NCBI GenBank assembly: GCA_003252105.1
Contig: QKDL01000051.1
Coordinates: 1 to 40,061 of the forward strand
DNA: 40,061 nt
Reading direction: 5' to 3'
Source of the DNA: Arcobacter sp.
Lineage (GTDB): Bacteria > Campylobacterota > Campylobacteria > Campylobacterales > Arcobacteraceae
Shown here: piece after piece, positions 1 to 10,149 of the stretch
Numbering within the stretch: the stretch's first letter is position 1
How the letters are laid out: every line of letters begins with the position of its first letter
Translations under genes and position numbers: made by a program
Notes under the pieces: generated by a model
The model's input: the letters and a program-made list of their open reading frames with translations, nothing else
Told to the model about the DNA's origin: nothing
The model's database searches: none

Positions 1-3000
1 ACTTTTTATATGAAAGAGATAAAGATATATTATTTTTATCTAATATTCCATTAAATCAAAAGATTTTAGAAGAGTTTTATAAAAATAAAAATAAAGATAT
101 CATTGTACATAGTAAATATAACTATGATGATGCAACAAATAGTTGGAAAAGTGAAGAAGAACTAAAAAGAATCCCAAGATCAAAAACTACAGCAAACTTA
201 ATTGATAATGAAAAAGAGTTTAATTATACAGATCCATTAGTTCTAAAATATGAACCTTTACCTATATACAAAGAGATTAATTATTTTGATTTGACAGGGA
301 AAGAATTACTAAAAGTTTCTCAAATTAATAAAAAACTTGTTGATGTTTCAAAACAAAAAAATACCTATATAAACTCAGAAACATACTTTGAGGAAATAAA
401 AAAGTTAAAAAAAGGTGAGATTTATGTCTCTGATGTAGTTGGTGAATATATTCCATCAAAAATAATTGGCACCTTTACAAAAGATAAAGCACAAAAAGCA
501 GGAATTGAATTTGAACCTGAAAAATATGGTTATGCAGGTGCTGAAAATCCTGTAGGAAAAGAGTTTGAAGGGATTATTAGATTTATTACCCCTATTTATA
601 AAAACAATAAAAAAGTAGGATTTATATCTTTAGCTTTAGATCATAAACATATTATGCAATTTACTGACACATCTAATCCAACAAGTGTAGATGCTTTACA
701 AGATATTTCAGATGCGTCAAAAGGAAACTATGCTTTTATGTGGGATTATGAAGGAAGAAATATTTCCCATGCAAGAGATTATTTTATTGTTGGATTTGAC
801 AAAAAAACTGGTAAAAGAGTTATCCCTTGGCTAAGTTCTGATTTGGCAGAAAAATATAAATCATCAAATAAAGAGATAAACGATTTTTTAAACACTTATC
901 CAAAGTTTGAAGAGCAAAGTTTAAAAAAGAAGCCAAATATTGCTCAGTTAAAATCAGATGGAAATATTGCACTTGATTGTAGATATCTAAACTTTGCACC
1001 ACAATGTGAAGGTTGGATGCAACTAACACAAAATGGTGGATATGGGTCATTTGTAATTTATTGGAGTAAAGTATGGAAATTAACAACAGCAGCAGCAATT
1101 CCATACTATACAGGGAAATATGGTCAAAGTAAAAGAGGTTTTGGTTTTGTTACAATTGGTGCAAATGTAGATGAATTTCACTCAGCCGCTAATGAAACAA
1201 GAAAAAACATCAACTCTATTTTAAAAGTACAAACTTCAAAAATGGCAGAAGCTGTAAATGATAATAAAACTGAGATAGAAGCATTTATTCATGCCCTAAT
1301 AAATGAGCTATCTGTTGTAACCTTTGTAATGATTTTATTAATTATTGGTATTGCAATTTGGATGTCAAAATATATCACTTCTAAAATAGAAAACCTACTT
1401 ATAGGTACACAAAAGTTTGCAAACAATGAGCTTGACTATAAAATTAAAATTACATCAAATGATGAGATTGGAAATCTTGAAAAATCATTTAATACAATGA
1501 CTTCGCAAATAAAAGATTTAATTACCTCTCAAAATATAGCCCTAGAAAAAGCAAAAAAAGCAGATGAGGCAAAATCAACATTTTTAGCAAATATTAGTCA
1601 TGAAATCAGAACTCCATTAAATGCTATTATAGGATTTTCAGAAGTATTATCAAACTCTAATGAATTGGATACAAAAAGTTTAAAATATGCAAATATTATC
1701 CAAACTAGTGCTAATTCATTATTGAGTATTATAAATGATATTTTAGACATCTCTAAAATCGAAAATGGAAATTTTGAGATAAAAAAAGAACCTATGAATC
1801 TAAAAGTTATTGTGGAAGAAGTTACTGAACTTTTCTCTAAAAAAGCTTATGAAAAATCAATCTCATTGATACTTAATCTTGAAGAAAATGTTCCTTATAA
1901 AGTGCTAAGTGACTCCCTTAGAATAAAACAAGTTTTAGCTAATCTATTAAGTAATGCTATAAAATTCACGCCTGAAAATGGAGAGATTACACTTAATATT
2001 ATACTAATAGAGCAAAAATCATCAAAAGCTAAAATAAAATTTGAAGTGATTGATACAGGTATAGGGATAGAAAAAGAGAAACAAAATACAGTTTTCAAAC
2101 CATTTATGCAAATAGACCATAAAGCAAATAGAGCTTTTGAAGGTACAGGTTTAGGACTAAGTATTAGTTCTCATATTGTAGAAGCTCTTGACTCTAAAAT
2201 TTTATTAGAAAGTGAGACAAATAAAGGTTCTAAGTTTTATTTTGAAGTAGAGTTTGATATATATGAAAAAAATGAAAATGAAGGAACACTTAATTTAAAA
2301 TTTTATGTTACCAATAAAGATGAAAAACTTTTTCTATATTTAAAAACTTATCTTTTAAATTTTGGTACTATCTCTTATAATATAGATGACTGTGATATTG
2401 TTATTTGCTCAGATATTAAATCAAAAGAAGATTTAGAAAAATCAAGAACACAAATAGTAGATAAAACTAAATTGATATTACTTAGAAATGATAAGGTTTT
2501 AGATTTAACTTTAGAAAAAAATGAAAAGATTTTATCATTACCTTACTATGAAACAAAAATTAAAGAAATTCTTCAAAATATGACTAAAGATACTAATATC
2601 AAACAGAGTATAAAAGTAGAACAAAAAAACTTTAGTGGAAAAGTATTAATTGCTGAAGATAATAAAACAAACCAAGAGTTAATCTCTTATTTAATGACAG
2701 ATTTAAATTTAGATTATGAGATTAAAGATAATGGTTTGGAAGCTTATGAAGCATATAAAGAAAATCTGTATGATATGGTACTGATGGATATAAATATGCC
2801 TGTATTAGATGGTATAGAATCATTTAAAAAAATAAGAGCTTATGAAATTGAGAATAATCTAAAAACTACACCTATAATAGCAATAACAGCAAATGCTATA
2901 AAAGGGGACAAAGAAAGATTTTTAGAATTAGGTATGGATGAGTATTTAAGTAAACCAATTAATAGTGAAAAACTAAATAATATTTTACAAAAATATTTAA

Positions 3001-3365
3001 ATACTATAAATGAAACTCCTATGAAAAAAGAAGAAAATACAAATAAAGAAATTCTACAAATAACTTTAAGTGTAGAAAAGATTCAAGGAAAAATTGGTAT
3101 TAGTGAAAATGTTGCAAAAATGATTCTTGAAAAGTTTAAAAAAGATATTTTAAATGATTTAAAAGAGTTAGAAAGATATATTATAGAAAATAAAAAAGAG
3201 GATATAAAACAAAAAGCACATTATATAAAAAATTCTACATTAAATGTAGCTCTAGATGAGATAAGTATTCAATTGCAAAAATTAGAAAATGTTGAAGAGT
3301 TATCAAAAGAGGAACTACAAAAGATTTTTAATATAATAGACTCCTCTATTAAAAGTATTTTATAA
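1..3365 (+). CDS. Hybrid sensor histidine kinase, 5' end outside window (Cache-TM-HAMP-HisKA-HATPase-REC-HPt)
   Basis: The frame is open from base 3, so the gene starts upstream of the window; the first possible start inside (TTG at 291) is internal. Residues are counted from that TTG. Residues 1-340 are an extracytoplasmic Cache-like sensor. A membrane helix lies near 341-361, followed by a HAMP segment. HisKA carries the phosphoacceptor His437 in 'NISHEIRTPLNA'. The ATPase domain has an N box ('NLLSNAIKFT'), G1 ('DTGIGI') and G2 ('GTGLGLSI'). About 100 residues after the ATPase domain look like a degenerate receiver. A true receiver follows with Asp833 ('LMDINMP') and the Lys of 'SKPI'. The C-terminal HPt has His977 ('AHYIKNS'). 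All phosphorelay residues are present, so an active His-Asp-His relay is expected. The output partner is not visible and the ligand is unknown. Confidence 0.95.
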   Translation, partial: FLYERDKDILFLSNIPLNQKILEEFYKNKNKDIIVHSKYNYDDATNSWKSEEELKRIPRSKTTANLIDNEKEFNYTDPLVLKYEPLPIYKEINYFDLTGKELLKVSQINKKLVDVSKQKNTYINSETYFEEIKKLKKGEIYVSDVVGEYIPSKIIGTFTKDKAQKAGIEFEPEKYGYAGAENPVGKEFEGIIRFITPIYKNNKKVGFISLALDHKHIMQFTDTSNPTSVDALQDISDASKGNYAFMWDYEGRNISHARDYFIVGFDKKTGKRVIPWLSSDLAEKYKSSNKEINDFLNTYPKFEEQSLKKKPNIAQLKSDGNIALDCRYLNFAPQCEGWMQLTQNGGYGSFVIYWSKVWKLTTAAAIPYYTGKYGQSKRGFGFVTIGANVDEFHSAANETRKNINSILKVQTSKMAEAVNDNKTEIEAFIHALINELSVVTFVMILLIIGIAIWMSKYITSKIENLLIGTQKFANNELDYKIKITSNDEIGNLEKSFNTMTSQIKDLITSQNIALEKAKKADEAKSTFLANISHEIRTPLNAIIGFSEVLSNSNELDTKSLKYANIIQTSANSLLSIINDILDISKIENGNFEIKKEPMNLKVIVEEVTELFSKKAYEKSISLILNLEENVPYKVLSDSLRIKQVLANLLSNAIKFTPENGEITLNIILIEQKSSKAKIKFEVIDTGIGIEKEKQNTVFKPFMQIDHKANRAFEGTGLGLSISSHIVEALDSKILLESETNKGSKFYFEVEFDIYEKNENEGTLNLKFYVTNKDEKLFLYLKTYLLNFGTISYNIDDCDIVICSDIKSKEDLEKSRTQIVDKTKLILLRNDKVLDLTLEKNEKILSLPYYETKIKEILQNMTKDTNIKQSIKVEQKNFSGKVLIAEDNKTNQELISYLMTDLNLDYEIKDNGLEAYEAYKENLYDMVLMDINMPVLDGIESFKKIRAYEIENNLKTTPIIAITANAIKGDKERFLELGMDEYLSKPINSEKLNNILQKYLNTINETPMKKEENTNKEILQITLSVEKIQGKIGISENVAKMILEKFKKDILNDLKELERYIIENKKEDIKQKAHYIKNSTLNVALDEISIQLQKLENVEELSKEELQKIFNIIDSSIKSIL

Positions 3366-3396
3366 AGATACTTTTGATTAGAGAAACTAGATTACA

Positions 3397-5472
3397 ATGA
3401 ATAAGATTACTAATTATAAACAAAATATTATAGCACTTTATTTTTTTATTTTTTCCCTTGGATTAATTGTATCATTTATAGCTATAGATATAATCTATTT
3501 ATCTAAAAAAGATAGTGACTTTATACTTACTAATGGAAAAAATATTCTATTTGAAAAACAAGATATTATAAAAAATAGTTTTTTAAACTCAAAAAGAATT
3601 TTAACAACACTCAATGATTCAAAATATTTACAAGATTTAAAAATAGATAATAATATTGAGGAATTAAAAAATATATTTTCAACAATTTTAAAAACAGATG
3701 AAAATATATTACAAATAAAATACCTTGATATTAATGGTAAGATAAAAGTAGATATTAGTCAAAATATTACACTAAATAATTTTGATAAAAAATATTTTGA
3801 AATATTAAAAGAGAGACCCCCTAGAGTTTGGTTTTCAAATATATTTACTGAGGATAACTATTACATAGATGTAATCTCTATATTAGAAAAAAACGATAAC
3901 TTTAATGGAATAATTATATTAAGTTATAAAATTCCTGATTTTAAAGAGTTTAATTTAAATTCAAATCTTTATGAACTTTCTTTATTTAATGAAGATAAAT
4001 TTTCTATAAATAGTAAAGAGTTAGATAATAATCATTTTGTTTCACTAAAACTAAATTTACCTACAAAAGAGACATATATTTTAATGGCCAAAGTAAAAAA
4101 TAGTGCCCTTAATATACAATATAAAGATAAAATTGATAGATATTTAGTAGTTTCATTATTAGTTTTATTTTTGTCTTTTATAGTAAGTTTAATTTTTTCA
4201 AAATATTTCCAAAAACTAAATATTATTTTAAAAAGTATTCAAAGAAGAAATATCAATTTAGATGAAAAAATCAAGAGTAGAACAAAAGAATTAAAAGAAT
4301 CTAAAAAAAGACTTAGTGATATTCTAAACAATGTTACAGATTTTGTTTGGCAAATTGATAAAGATGATAAATATATCTATGCTAGTTCACATGTAGAAAA
4401 TATTTTAGGTTATAAAGTAGAAGAGGTTTTAGATAAAACACCTTTTGATTTCATGGCAAAAGACAATGAAGAAGATATTAAAAAATATTTTTTAAATATA
4501 AAAGAAAAACAACTCCCTTTAAAAAATTTGGAAAATAAAAATATCAATAAAAATGGAAAAACTATTTGGCTTGAAACAAATGCAACACCTATATTAGATG
4601 ATAATGGCAATCTAATTGGTTATATTGGAACAGATAGAGATATTAGTGAGAGAAAAGAACAAGAAAAACAAATACAATTGATAAATGAAGAGTTAAAACT
4701 TTTAAATAAAACTTTAGAGGATAGGATAAAAGAAGAGGTTGAAAAAAACAAACTTCAAGAGGTTCAATTATTTAACCAAGCTAAAATGGCAGCGATGGGA
4801 GATATGCTAGGAAATATTGCCCACCAATGGAGACAACCACTTAGTTATATTTCAACAACAGCATCTGGTATAAAATTAAATTATGAGTTTAATATATTAA
4901 AACCAGAAGATATTCCCCACTCAATGGATGAGATTGTATCAAAAACACAATATTTATCACAAACTATAGAAACTTTTAGAAACTTTTTAAAAGAGAAAAA
5001 AGAGTATCAAGAGGTTATTTTACAAGATAGAGTTGAAATGGCATTGAATATTGTAAAAGCTTCTTTAAAAGATAATCATATCTATTTAGAAAAGATTATG
5101 GATTATACATATCCTATTAAAACAAATATTGTTGTAGGTGAACTAAGTGAAGTAATTATAAATATAATAAATAATGCAAAAGATATTTTAATAGCAAGAA
5201 ACATCCCTAATCCATGGATTATTATAGAGTTATCTCAACAAGAAAATAATGCTATCTTAACTATTGAAGATAATGCAGGAGGAATTAATCCAGATATTAT
5301 CCCAAGAGTATTTGAACCATATTTTACAACTAAAGACTTATCTGTTGGGACAGGTTTAGGACTTTATATGAGTTATAAAATAATAAAAGAGAGTCTAAAA
5401 GGGAAAATTGCAGTTGAAAATAGTGATTATGGTGCAAAATTTATAATCGAGATACCAATTGTAAAAAAATAA
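3397..5472 (+). CDS. Membrane PAS-domain sensor histidine kinase (HQWRQPL type)
   Basis: A 691-residue protein. A membrane helix near residues 13-32 and a second near 249-270 bracket a periplasmic sensor of about 215 residues with no recognisable family. A coiled coil, a PAS domain (about 305-420) with its PAC end ('GYIGTDRDISERK') and a second coiled coil follow. The transmitter has the H-box 'AHQWRQPLS' with His476, and an ATPase domain with 'NIINNAKDIL', 'EDNAGGI' and 'GTGLGLYM'. There is no receiver domain. It starts 31 bases after the hybrid kinase and probably shares its transcript. No response regulator lies next to it, so it may feed the relay of the upstream hybrid kinase or act on a distant regulator. 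Confidence 0.92.
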   Translation: MNKITNYKQNIIALYFFIFSLGLIVSFIAIDIIYLSKKDSDFILTNGKNILFEKQDIIKNSFLNSKRILTTLNDSKYLQDLKIDNNIEELKNIFSTILKTDENILQIKYLDINGKIKVDISQNITLNNFDKKYFEILKERPPRVWFSNIFTEDNYYIDVISILEKNDNFNGIIILSYKIPDFKEFNLNSNLYELSLFNEDKFSINSKELDNNHFVSLKLNLPTKETYILMAKVKNSALNIQYKDKIDRYLVVSLLVLFLSFIVSLIFSKYFQKLNIILKSIQRRNINLDEKIKSRTKELKESKKRLSDILNNVTDFVWQIDKDDKYIYASSHVENILGYKVEEVLDKTPFDFMAKDNEEDIKKYFLNIKEKQLPLKNLENKNINKNGKTIWLETNATPILDDNGNLIGYIGTDRDISERKEQEKQIQLINEELKLLNKTLEDRIKEEVEKNKLQEVQLFNQAKMAAMGDMLGNIAHQWRQPLSYISTTASGIKLNYEFNILKPEDIPHSMDEIVSKTQYLSQTIETFRNFLKEKKEYQEVILQDRVEMALNIVKASLKDNHIYLEKIMDYTYPIKTNIVVGELSEVIINIINNAKDILIARNIPNPWIIIELSQQENNAILTIEDNAGGINPDIIPRVFEPYFTTKDLSVGTGLGLYMSYKIIKESLKGKIAVENSDYGAKFIIEIPIVKK

Positions 5473-5505
5473 TTTAAACCTTACATAATTAAATTTTCAC
5501 TAGAA

Positions 5506-5511
5506 TATAAT
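5506..5511 (+). promoter_or_regulatory. Candidate -10 box for the GGDEF/EAL gene
   Basis: A perfect TATAAT lies 22 bases before the TTG start at 5534, with no convincing -35 box. Campylobacterota sigma-70 promoters often have little more than the -10, so this is plausible but based on one short motif. Confidence 0.45.
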
Positions 5512-5533
5512 ATTTTTAATAATTAGGCTTTAA

Positions 5534-7597
5534 TTGAATAAAAACACCAATGAATATTACAAAACTCTTTTTAATAATGCATATGAACCTATTTTATTGC
5601 TTGATAAAAATGGGTTTATCGATGGAAATAAAGCTGCAATAAAAATATTAAATATGAAATCCAAAAAAGAGTTACTAAAACTTCACCCCTCTCAAATTTC
5701 TCCAAAAACTCAACCGGATGGGGAAAACTCTTTAGAAAAATCAAATAAGATGATTGATGTTTGTTTAAAAAAAGGATCTAATAAATTTGAATGGTTACAT
5801 AAAACTATTGATGATAAAGAGTTTTTAGTAGAAGTTAGTTTAAAAAAAGAGATTATAGATAAGAAAGATATAATTCATGTTGTTTGGAGAGATATAAGTG
5901 AAAAGAAAAAATATGAACAATATCTAATAAATCAAAACGAAGAATTAGCAAAAAAAAATCAATATATAAATAAAATTAATACAATAATTAATAGTTCATC
6001 AGAAGATGATCTTCTTAGCTCTTTACTTCTTTTTGAAGAATATAAAAGAGCCATAGATGAAAGTTCAATTGTTTCTAAAAGTGATTTAAGTGGTAAAATT
6101 ACCTATGTAAATAAAAAGTTTTGTGAAATTTCTGGTTACTCAAAAGAAGAGTTAATTGGTAAAAATCATAATATAGTACGACATCCAAATATGAGAAATA
6201 GTTTTTTCAAAGATTTATGGACAACAATCAAAAGTAAAAATATATTCCATGGAATCATTCAAAATAGGAAAAAAAATGGAGAGACCTATTATGTAGATTC
6301 TACAATTATTCCTATTTTAGACAAAGAGAATAATATTGTAGAATTTTTAGGTTTAAGACATGATGTTACATCTATTTTTGAAAAAGATAAACTAATCTAC
6401 GAACAATTTACAGATGAATTAACACTTCTTCCAAATAGACAAAAACTTTTGGATGATATAAAAAAACTTATATTCCCAAAAATTGCTATTATTAATATAG
6501 ATAGATTTAAAGATATAAATGATTCTTATGGAATTGAGGTTGGAGATGATGTCTTAAAAGAGGTAGCCAAAAGACTTCTACGTTTTAAAAGTTTAAATCT
6601 AAATGTTTATAGAATTGGTGGAGATGTATTTGTATTATTAGCTTATGGCAACATTTCAGAGGTAGAACTTTTTAAAACTTGTAAAGATTTTAACAAATAT
6701 ATGGATGAACAACCTATTAATATTGAGGATAATATTTTTGATATCTCTGCTACTATTGGTATAGCATCAGGAAGAGATAAACTTATAAGTCATGCAGAAA
6801 TAGCATTAATGCATGCAAAACAAAAAAATAAAAACATAGTTACTTTTGATGAAGATATGCCTATTTATAAAAACTTGAAAAAGAATATTGAACTTACAAA
6901 AGATATAAAATATGCATTAAACAATGATGGAATATTAGTTTATGCACAAAAAATCATTGGAAATAAAACAAACAAAGAGAAATATGAAACTCTAATGAGA
7001 ATGAAAGCAAGAGATGGACAAATTATCTCTCCATTTTTCTTCTTAGAACATGCAAAAAAAGCAAAGCTTTATTCACAAATGACAAGAAGAATGATTGAAA
7101 AATCATGTGAATACTTTATGCATAAAGATATAGAATTTTCTATAAACTTGATGATTGAAGATATTTTAAACAAACATACAATCAATTTTTTAATAAATAA
7201 ACTAATTCAAACAAATACAGCCAAAAAAGTTACTCTAGAGATTGTAGAATCAGAAGGTATTGAAAAGTTTTCAGAAGTTGAAGATTTTATAAGAAGATTG
7301 AAAAACTTAGGATGTAAAATAGCTATTGATGATTTTGGAACTGGTTATTCTAATTTTGAATATGTAATTAAATTAAATGTTGATTACTTAAAAATTGATG
7401 GTTCTTTAATTAAAAATATCCATATAAACAACAATATAAAATTAACTGTTGAAACTATAATAAATTTTACAAAAGTATTAAATATTGAAACAGTTGCAGA
7501 ATTTGTTCACTGTGAAGAGGTTTTGAATATTGTTAAAGAGCTAAATATTGATTATTCTCAAGGCTTTTTACTTCATGAACCAGAATTTTTAGTTTAA
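5534..7597 (+). CDS. PAS-PAS-GGDEF-EAL cyclic-di-GMP protein, probable phosphodiesterase
   Basis: A 687-residue protein with no membrane segment. A first PAS spans about 9-125. A second PAS (about 175-290) has the 'HNIVRHPNM' motif typical of Aer-like PAS domains, which often bind FAD. The GGDEF domain (about 295-445) reads GGDVF at 362-366; loss of the catalytic Glu suggests no cyclase activity. The EAL domain (about 455-685) reads ETL at 485-487 but keeps the metal and catalytic positions: the Asn of 'INLMIED', the Glu of 'LEIVESE', Asp599-Asp600 in 'DDFGTGYS', the Lys of 'YLKIDG', the Glu of 'VAEFV' and 'QGF'. It is therefore probably a c-di-GMP phosphodiesterase with a regulatory GGDEF. 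The TTG start is supported by AGG six bases upstream and by the lack of an alternative. It is convergent with the Cache kinase. Confidence 0.9.
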   Translation: MNKNTNEYYKTLFNNAYEPILLLDKNGFIDGNKAAIKILNMKSKKELLKLHPSQISPKTQPDGENSLEKSNKMIDVCLKKGSNKFEWLHKTIDDKEFLVEVSLKKEIIDKKDIIHVVWRDISEKKKYEQYLINQNEELAKKNQYINKINTIINSSSEDDLLSSLLLFEEYKRAIDESSIVSKSDLSGKITYVNKKFCEISGYSKEELIGKNHNIVRHPNMRNSFFKDLWTTIKSKNIFHGIIQNRKKNGETYYVDSTIIPILDKENNIVEFLGLRHDVTSIFEKDKLIYEQFTDELTLLPNRQKLLDDIKKLIFPKIAIINIDRFKDINDSYGIEVGDDVLKEVAKRLLRFKSLNLNVYRIGGDVFVLLAYGNISEVELFKTCKDFNKYMDEQPINIEDNIFDISATIGIASGRDKLISHAEIALMHAKQKNKNIVTFDEDMPIYKNLKKNIELTKDIKYALNNDGILVYAQKIIGNKTNKEKYETLMRMKARDGQIISPFFFLEHAKKAKLYSQMTRRMIEKSCEYFMHKDIEFSINLMIEDILNKHTINFLINKLIQTNTAKKVTLEIVESEGIEKFSEVEDFIRRLKNLGCKIAIDDFGTGYSNFEYVIKLNVDYLKIDGSLIKNIHINNNIKLTVETIINFTKVLNIETVAEFVHCEEVLNIVKELNIDYSQGFLLHEPEFLV

Positions 7598-7621
7598 TTA
7601 TCAAACTATCTTTTTAAAATA

Positions 7622-9589
7622 TTACTGTAGCGGTAAAATAATCGAGAATTTTGCACCTGTGTATTTTTTATTTTTATAAATAAACTCTTCATTTTCTACA
7701 CTAATATTACCTAATAGGTGTTTTGTAATAATTTGATAAGTCATATATAAACCAATACCCGTTCCTTGAGATTGATGTTTTGTCGTAAAATATGCTTCAA
7801 AAACTTTTGAAATATGCTCTTTTGCTATCCCTTTAGCATTATCTTTAATAACAATACTTACACAATCATAATTTTTTGTTTTTTTACAATTTTTATATAA
7901 TCTACAATCATTCAAATCACAATCAATAACTTTTTTCATCTCTAAAAAAATCAATTTTTCATTTTCATTTGAATTTCCAAAAGCATCAACTGAATTATTT
8001 ACAATATTTATTAAAGCTTGAATCAGTTCATTTTCATAACTTATAAGTTCAATATCTTCAATATCTGCAATAATTTGTATATCTTTTGAATCAAATCTAG
8101 ATGAAGTGAGTTTTAAAGTTTTTTCAAACAACTGTTTTGTTGAAAACTCTTTTGCTATCTTATTAGGATTGAAAAACTCTCTAAAATCATCAATTGTTTG
8201 TGATAGATATTTTGAAGATTTAATTATCATATCCAAAGAATTATACATAGAATCTTTTGTAGATAACTGCATTTCATCCTCAAATTTAACTTTACTTGCT
8301 GCTGTACTAATTACAGTCAAAGGTTGTCTCCACTGATGTGCAATATTACCAATCATCTCACCCATTGAAGCCATTTTAGCTTGTTGATAAAGAATCAAAT
8401 CTTTTTTTCTATTTGAGTTGATTTCTCTTAAAATACGTTCATTATAACTATCAAAAAAGTTTTTAAGAATCTTTGAAACATACATTGCAAGGAAAATTAG
8501 CGTTATTGATAATACTATACTTATTGCTATTGTTTTTTTCATTGTATCTGAATGCATCTGCACTAATTCTGCTTCTTTTCTTTTTAAATATTGTTGTAAA
8601 TCCTTATCATAAAACCCAGTAGCAATTGCCCAATTCCATTCATTTATCCCTTTTATATAGGTTGTTTTACTTGCCGGTTTGCCAGTTTCAGGTAAAACTG
8701 TACCAATATAACGAATATAACCTGAACCATTTTTAGCTACTTTTATTATCTCTTTAGTAATCTCAAAACCATCACTATCTTTTAAATCAATACGATTTAC
8801 TCCAATATATGATTTTTTTACGTGACTTAAATATACCCCATCATAATCAACAACAAATATATATCCATTTTTACCAAAAGAGACTTTATCAATATACTCT
8901 TCTAAAATATATTTTTTTACCTCTTTTTCAAAATCATCAAGATATTCTCCTGTTCCGATTACTAAATCAAGTGGTTCATACTTTTTATTTATTGTAATTT
9001 TTTTAAAAAGTTTATTATCAAAATTTGGTTTATACCAATAAAATGTTAGATAATAACTATCTTTCTTTTTTAACTCATCCATGAGTTTTCTCATAAAATA
9101 AAAACCTTTTTTATCTTGTACATCAATAAGGCTTTTACCCTCTAACTCCGGCTGAATTGGATGCATTAGATTTTTTCCATTGATATCGTGAATATAAAAA
9201 TATCCTCTACCATCATTGAAACGGATATTTCTCAAAGATTCTTTAACTATTTTAATTACTTTTTCTTTTCCTTCATGGAAGAACTTCTTGTTTATATTAT
9301 CAACTATAGTATAGACTTCATCTATCCTATTCATTAACTTTATTTTTAATTCATCTTCTAATTTTTGTTTTTCATTAAGAACATTTTTATGTATGCTTTC
9401 AATTTGATCTTTTATTAGTTTTTTATTTGTCTCTATATAATTTTTTTCATAAAGTTTTAAATCTCTCTCATTATAAACATCATTTTGAAAATAGATAAAA
9501 ACATTAACTAAAATCGTAATAAAAATAATAACTACAATAGGAGAATATTTAACGAAATTAATTAATTGTTTCTCATTTTTTATCAGCAT
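7622..9589 (-). CDS. Double-Cache sensor histidine kinase (HQWRQPL type) with a cysteine insert
   Basis: About 655 residues. An N-terminal membrane helix (about 13-33) and a second near 350-370 bracket two tandem Cache_2-like repeats, recognisable by 'GRGYFYIHDINGKNLMHP' and 'NGYIFVVDYDGVYLSH'. The transmitter has His418 in 'AHQWRQPL', then 'NIVNNSVDAF', 'DNAKGI' and 'GTGIGLYM'. Between the N box and G1 sits an unusual insert with four cysteines at 557, 562, 568 and 576 (C-x4-C-x5-C-x7-C). I chose the ATG at 9589 over the TTG one codon earlier because it overlaps the stop of the preceding lipoprotein gene as TGATG, which implies translational coupling. No response regulator is adjacent. Small organic acids are common Cache_2 ligands, but the ligand here is unknown. 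Confidence 0.92.
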   Translation of the reverse strand: MLIKNEKQLINFVKYSPIVVIIFITILVNVFIYFQNDVYNERDLKLYEKNYIETNKKLIKDQIESIHKNVLNEKQKLEDELKIKLMNRIDEVYTIVDNINKKFFHEGKEKVIKIVKESLRNIRFNDGRGYFYIHDINGKNLMHPIQPELEGKSLIDVQDKKGFYFMRKLMDELKKKDSYYLTFYWYKPNFDNKLFKKITINKKYEPLDLVIGTGEYLDDFEKEVKKYILEEYIDKVSFGKNGYIFVVDYDGVYLSHVKKSYIGVNRIDLKDSDGFEITKEIIKVAKNGSGYIRYIGTVLPETGKPASKTTYIKGINEWNWAIATGFYDKDLQQYLKRKEAELVQMHSDTMKKTIAISIVLSITLIFLAMYVSKILKNFFDSYNERILREINSNRKKDLILYQQAKMASMGEMIGNIAHQWRQPLTVISTAASKVKFEDEMQLSTKDSMYNSLDMIIKSSKYLSQTIDDFREFFNPNKIAKEFSTKQLFEKTLKLTSSRFDSKDIQIIADIEDIELISYENELIQALINIVNNSVDAFGNSNENEKLIFLEMKKVIDCDLNDCRLYKNCKKTKNYDCVSIVIKDNAKGIAKEHISKVFEAYFTTKHQSQGTGIGLYMTYQIITKHLLGNISVENEEFIYKNKKYTGAKFSIILPLQ

Positions 9590-10146
9590 CAATTTTCCAA
9601 TATATTTATAATTTCTTGTTTTGATTTTTCATCGGAGAAATATTGGGTAAATAGTTTATTTACTTTAAAAAACTTCTTTGATTCTGTAACTATATTTGAT
9701 AAAACACTATTTGGATTTAATACTAGATGTAAAAAAAGTACATCATCTTTACTTTTGAAACTATTAATAACTTTTATTTCATCTACAGAACGCAAAGCAA
9801 CTTGCTTTGCAATGCTATTAATATCTTTTTCAAAAATTGCTGAGTTTCTTTCATTTTTTGAATACTCATTTAAAATTATTTTTGTTTTTGAGTATATTTT
9901 TTTGATTAAATTTTGTTTTCCATTTATCAAAGCTACTTCTCTATAAAACTTATAATCTTCAGATTTTATATTTTTTGCAACACCTAATTGGGTCATATAC
10001 CCTTTTACTTGTGGATTACTTACCCAATCAGGGGAATCTTTAGAAATAGAGATTTCACTTTTTTTTGTTTCCCAAAAATTTAAAAATGAAAAACATCCGG
10101 AGAAACTAAAAATTACTAAGATTAAAAGAAAAAAAGTTTTTTTCAT
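9589..10146 (-). CDS. LPP20-family-like lipoprotein
   Basis: A 185-residue protein. The signal peptide is of lipoprotein type, with a hydrophobic stretch ending in the lipobox 'FSGC', so Cys18 would be lipidated. The mature part has the 'PDWVSNP' start and a Gly-containing strand ('QLGVAKN') as in LPP20-type envelope lipoproteins of Helicobacter and relatives; the assignment is from pattern only. Its stop overlaps the ATG of the Cache kinase downstream (TGATG), and it begins three bases after the purT stop, so it is co-transcribed and coupled to the sensor. The pairing suggests an envelope accessory or periplasmic partner of the kinase, which is inference. Confidence 0.75.
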   Translation of the reverse strand: MKKTFFLLILVIFSFSGCFSFLNFWETKKSEISISKDSPDWVSNPQVKGYMTQLGVAKNIKSEDYKFYREVALINGKQNLIKKIYSKTKIILNEYSKNERNSAIFEKDINSIAKQVALRSVDEIKVINSFKSKDDVLFLHLVLNPNSVLSNIVTESKKFFKVNKLFTQYFSDEKSKQEIINILEN

Positions 10147-10149
10147 CTA

